Source: Synergistaceae bacterium
GTDB taxonomy: Bacteria; Synergistota; Synergistia; Synergistales; Aminobacteriaceae
DNA length: 41,357 nt
Direction of reading: 5' to 3'
NCBI GenBank assembly: GCA_031277095.1
Contig: JAISLU010000042.1
Coordinates: 1-41,357 of the forward strand
Of this stretch, positions 39,615-41,357 are shown piece after piece. The position numbers and the translations under genes are program-made. How positions within the stretch are numbered: the stretch's first letter is position 1; every line of letters begins with the position of its first letter. The notes below the pieces were generated by a model, which was given only the letters and a program-made list of their open reading frames with translations, was not told the origin of the DNA and searched no databases.

Positions 39615-41357
39615 TCAATTTAGGGCTTCTTCGGCAAAGCGGAGGCGTTCGCCCAGTTTGCGGAATGCGGCGCGGGTCTGGGGCGAGGACTGGGCGAGTT
39701 GCTGATGAAATTTGCTCTGTGTCGAATGATAGAGGTTCTGAGCTTCATAGAGGGACACCCGCCACTTGAACTCGTCCAAAAAGGGCGTCAGGACGGCGCA
39801 GATCCGTTCCATCTCGGCGGAGTTGGTGGGAGAATGGTGGATTTGCAGCATCTGCCGTACCAACCAGTCGGTGAGGGCGAATCCGATCTGCTCGTCGTCC
39901 AGGGCCACGTTCCACTGGCGAGCGCGCCCCACGTGACGGCGCAGATTTTCCACGTCGGGGATCTCCGCCTCCAGGCCGTGAATCATGTCGGCCGTTAGCA
40001 CAATCCCCGCCGCCGAGCGAATGACGGCGGGCGCGTTGATGTCCAGGTCGGTCAAATACTCCAGCAGCCTGTCGTAATCCTGCACGATTTCGTGGAGGCT
40101 TTTTTCGATGCTGCCGATGTCGCGACGCAAGAGCTTGTCCAGCAAGCTCTTTTGAGTGTCGTGGAGAATGTGGCGCAGGGAGAAAAAATCGCGCCCGAAG
40201 CTCGCCGTCTTCTTTTCGTCGCTTTTGGAGGTGAAGGCGTCCCGCAGGACCTCCGTGTCCTCCAGAAGTTTCTTCCCCGTCTCGGCGGGCACCACGCCGC
40301 AGGCGACGGAGGTGTCTCCCCGATAGTTGACGGCAAACATGAACTCTTTTTTCTCCCAGGTGATGTTGGAGGTAACCTCCACCTCCCCGGCGGCAAAAGC
40401 CCGGGAGTTGGGCACCGGGGACTCCGTCACCCTCGCCGCGAATTTTCCCGTCATGTCCCAGCATCCCTCGGAGATCTTCTCGGGGAAGTCGGAAAACAAC
40501 GCGACTATGCCGTAGTGCGCGGCCAGCCTCTCGAAAGAAATCCGGGCGGGCTTCGCCAGAAGCTCGTAAACGATCCTGCCGTTTTTGTACTCCTGGACGT
40601 TGCTGGGCGCCTTTTCCAGCAGCCGCACGAACTTCAGTTCGAAGTCCAGGTCGGTCAATTCGTGGATCAAGTCGGCGGCGCGGGCCGCGTACCGCAGAAT
40701 CTGCACGGTCTCCAAGCTCGAAATATCGTCGAAAAACCAACCGCAGCTGGTGTACATCAAAAGGGCGGACCTCTGGCTTTCCATCAGCTTCAGGACGCGG
40801 ACCTTTTCCTGGTCCATCAAAGGGCGCGAGGCGTGGCCCACGAGCCATCGCTCCACGGACTCCCGGGAGCGGTCCAAGATCACATCGATGTAATCGTCCC
40901 GGGCTTCCCAGGGGTCTTTCAGATATTGGGCGCTCTCCCGCTGGAACTGGGCGGCGAGCCTCTCCCGCAGCCAGTCCAACGCCTCGCGCAAAGGGGCTCG
41001 CCACTTTTGATGAAAGCCGGGGGTTCCCGCGGAGCAGCCGCAGTCGCTGCGCCATCGCTCCACGCCGTGGGCGCAGCTCCAAGAAGAATTTTCCACGATG
41101 CGCGCTTCGTAAACGGGCGGGTTTTTCTCCAAAAATTCCCCGTAAAGGGTGAGTTCCGCCTCATGGCCTTTGTCGATGGTCTCCAGGCAATAGGCGAGGG
41201 CCATGTCTCCGTTCTGATGATGGTGACCGTAGGATTCCCCGTCCGTGGCCACATGAGAGAGGACGGGCGCGACCCCCTCGGGCTTGGCGTCGATCAATCG
41301 CCGGGCGTAAGCGCCTCCGTCGTACAAAAGACCTCCGAAGGCGATGGCCTGAGAGAG
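39615..41357 (-). CDS. Glycoside hydrolase family 57 / DUF3536 protein (5' part outside the window)
   Basis: 580 codons are visible and the frame runs off the right edge, so the N-terminal part of the GH57 barrel is missing. HVATDGESYGHHHQNGDMAL and SWSCAHGVERWRSDCGC near the visible start, then YTSCGWFFDDISSLETVQIL, are typical of GH57-like proteins with a DUF3536 tail. GH57 members include amylases and branching enzymes; the true substrate here is unknown. The C-terminal 350 residues are mostly helical. The stop at 39615 is convergent with the WG-repeat gene. Confidence 0.9.
   Translation of the reverse strand, partial: LSQAIAFGGLLYDGGAYARRLIDAKPEGVAPVLSHVATDGESYGHHHQNGDMALAYCLETIDKGHEAELTLYGEFLEKNPPVYEARIVENSSWSCAHGVERWRSDCGCSAGTPGFHQKWRAPLREALDWLRERLAAQFQRESAQYLKDPWEARDDYIDVILDRSRESVERWLVGHASRPLMDQEKVRVLKLMESQRSALLMYTSCGWFFDDISSLETVQILRYAARAADLIHELTDLDFELKFVRLLEKAPSNVQEYKNGRIVYELLAKPARISFERLAAHYGIVALFSDFPEKISEGCWDMTGKFAARVTESPVPNSRAFAAGEVEVTSNITWEKKEFMFAVNYRGDTSVACGVVPAETGKKLLEDTEVLRDAFTSKSDEKKTASFGRDFFSLRHILHDTQKSLLDKLLRRDIGSIEKSLHEIVQDYDRLLEYLTDLDINAPAVIRSAAGIVLTADMIHGLEAEIPDVENLRRHVGRARQWNVALDDEQIGFALTDWLVRQMLQIHHSPTNSAEMERICAVLTPFLDEFKWRVSLYEAQNLYHSTQSKFHQQLAQSSPQTRAAFRKLGERLRFAEEALN

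Noticed and set aside
1-41357. CRISPR arrays, tRNA or rRNA genes, integrase attachment sites
   Set aside because: No regularly spaced repeats with unique spacers were seen: the 18-bp array has no spacers. No tRNA-like cloverleaf or rRNA sequence was recognised by eye, and no integrase gene is present. A tRNA scan would be needed to exclude a missed tRNA.

Overview
The window looks like chromosomal DNA from a motile, Gram-negative-type anaerobe of the phylum Synergistota. Three secreted proteins end in a Gly-rich/Cys motif, a hydrophobic helix and basic residues, matching the Synerg-CTERM sorting signal known from that phylum. The housekeeping genes also fit: pyruvate phosphate dikinase, split glyQ/glyS, DUF3536-type GH57, and a Bacillus-like flagellar/chemotaxis gene order. 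Most of the window is GC-rich, which produces many long antisense open frames that I treat as shadows. TTG and GTG starts with good Shine-Dalgarno (SD) sequences are common.

Layout. 1-2.0 kb: the end of a short-chain dehydrogenase, then pgm on the minus strand. 2.0-4.15 kb: an AT-richer island between two near-identical MITE-like elements, carrying a small DNA-binding-type protein, a duplicated remnant of a gene 3' end and a six-repeat secreted propeller-like protein. 4.2-11.4 kb: an unknown gene, then ppdK, glyS and glyQ (minus strand; glyQ/glyS overlap by 4 bp). 11.4-12.4 kb: repeat-rich intergenic DNA and a decayed Rpn-type nuclease/transposase gene. 12.4-16.9 kb (plus strand): a thioredoxin-fold protein, two Synerg-CTERM proteins with duplicated 3' ends and terminators, and a CsgG-domain fusion protein. 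17-19.7 kb (minus): argH, a DUF501 gene and an S1-domain gene.

19.9-33.6 kb is one minus-strand motility block. In transcription order it reads flhA, flhF, flhG, PilZ/YcgR-like, cheB, cheA, cheC, cheD, sigma-28, FapA/DUF342 and three unknown genes. Several junctions are 4-bp overlaps or gaps of a few bases. This covers export gate, flagellar placement, c-di-GMP input, chemotaxis signalling and adaptation, and the flagellar sigma factor. The order matches the Bacillus fla/che operon except that cheW is missing and a PilZ gene is inserted. 33.8-41.4 kb holds a SKI2-like helicase, a beta-aspartyl dipeptidase whose bridging lysine is replaced by glutamate, a second orphan cheC, a Fic enzyme with its own inhibitory motif, a secreted WG-repeat protein and a truncated GH57/DUF3536 gene.

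No complete new defence or mobile system is visible. The points most worth checking are: the MITE-bounded island; the shared 3' cassette of the Synerg-CTERM genes; the palindrome cluster before the gene at 14032; the CsgG/jelly-roll fusion; the three unknown genes at the end of the motility block; and a window-wide habit of short degenerate tandem repeats in intergenic DNA.
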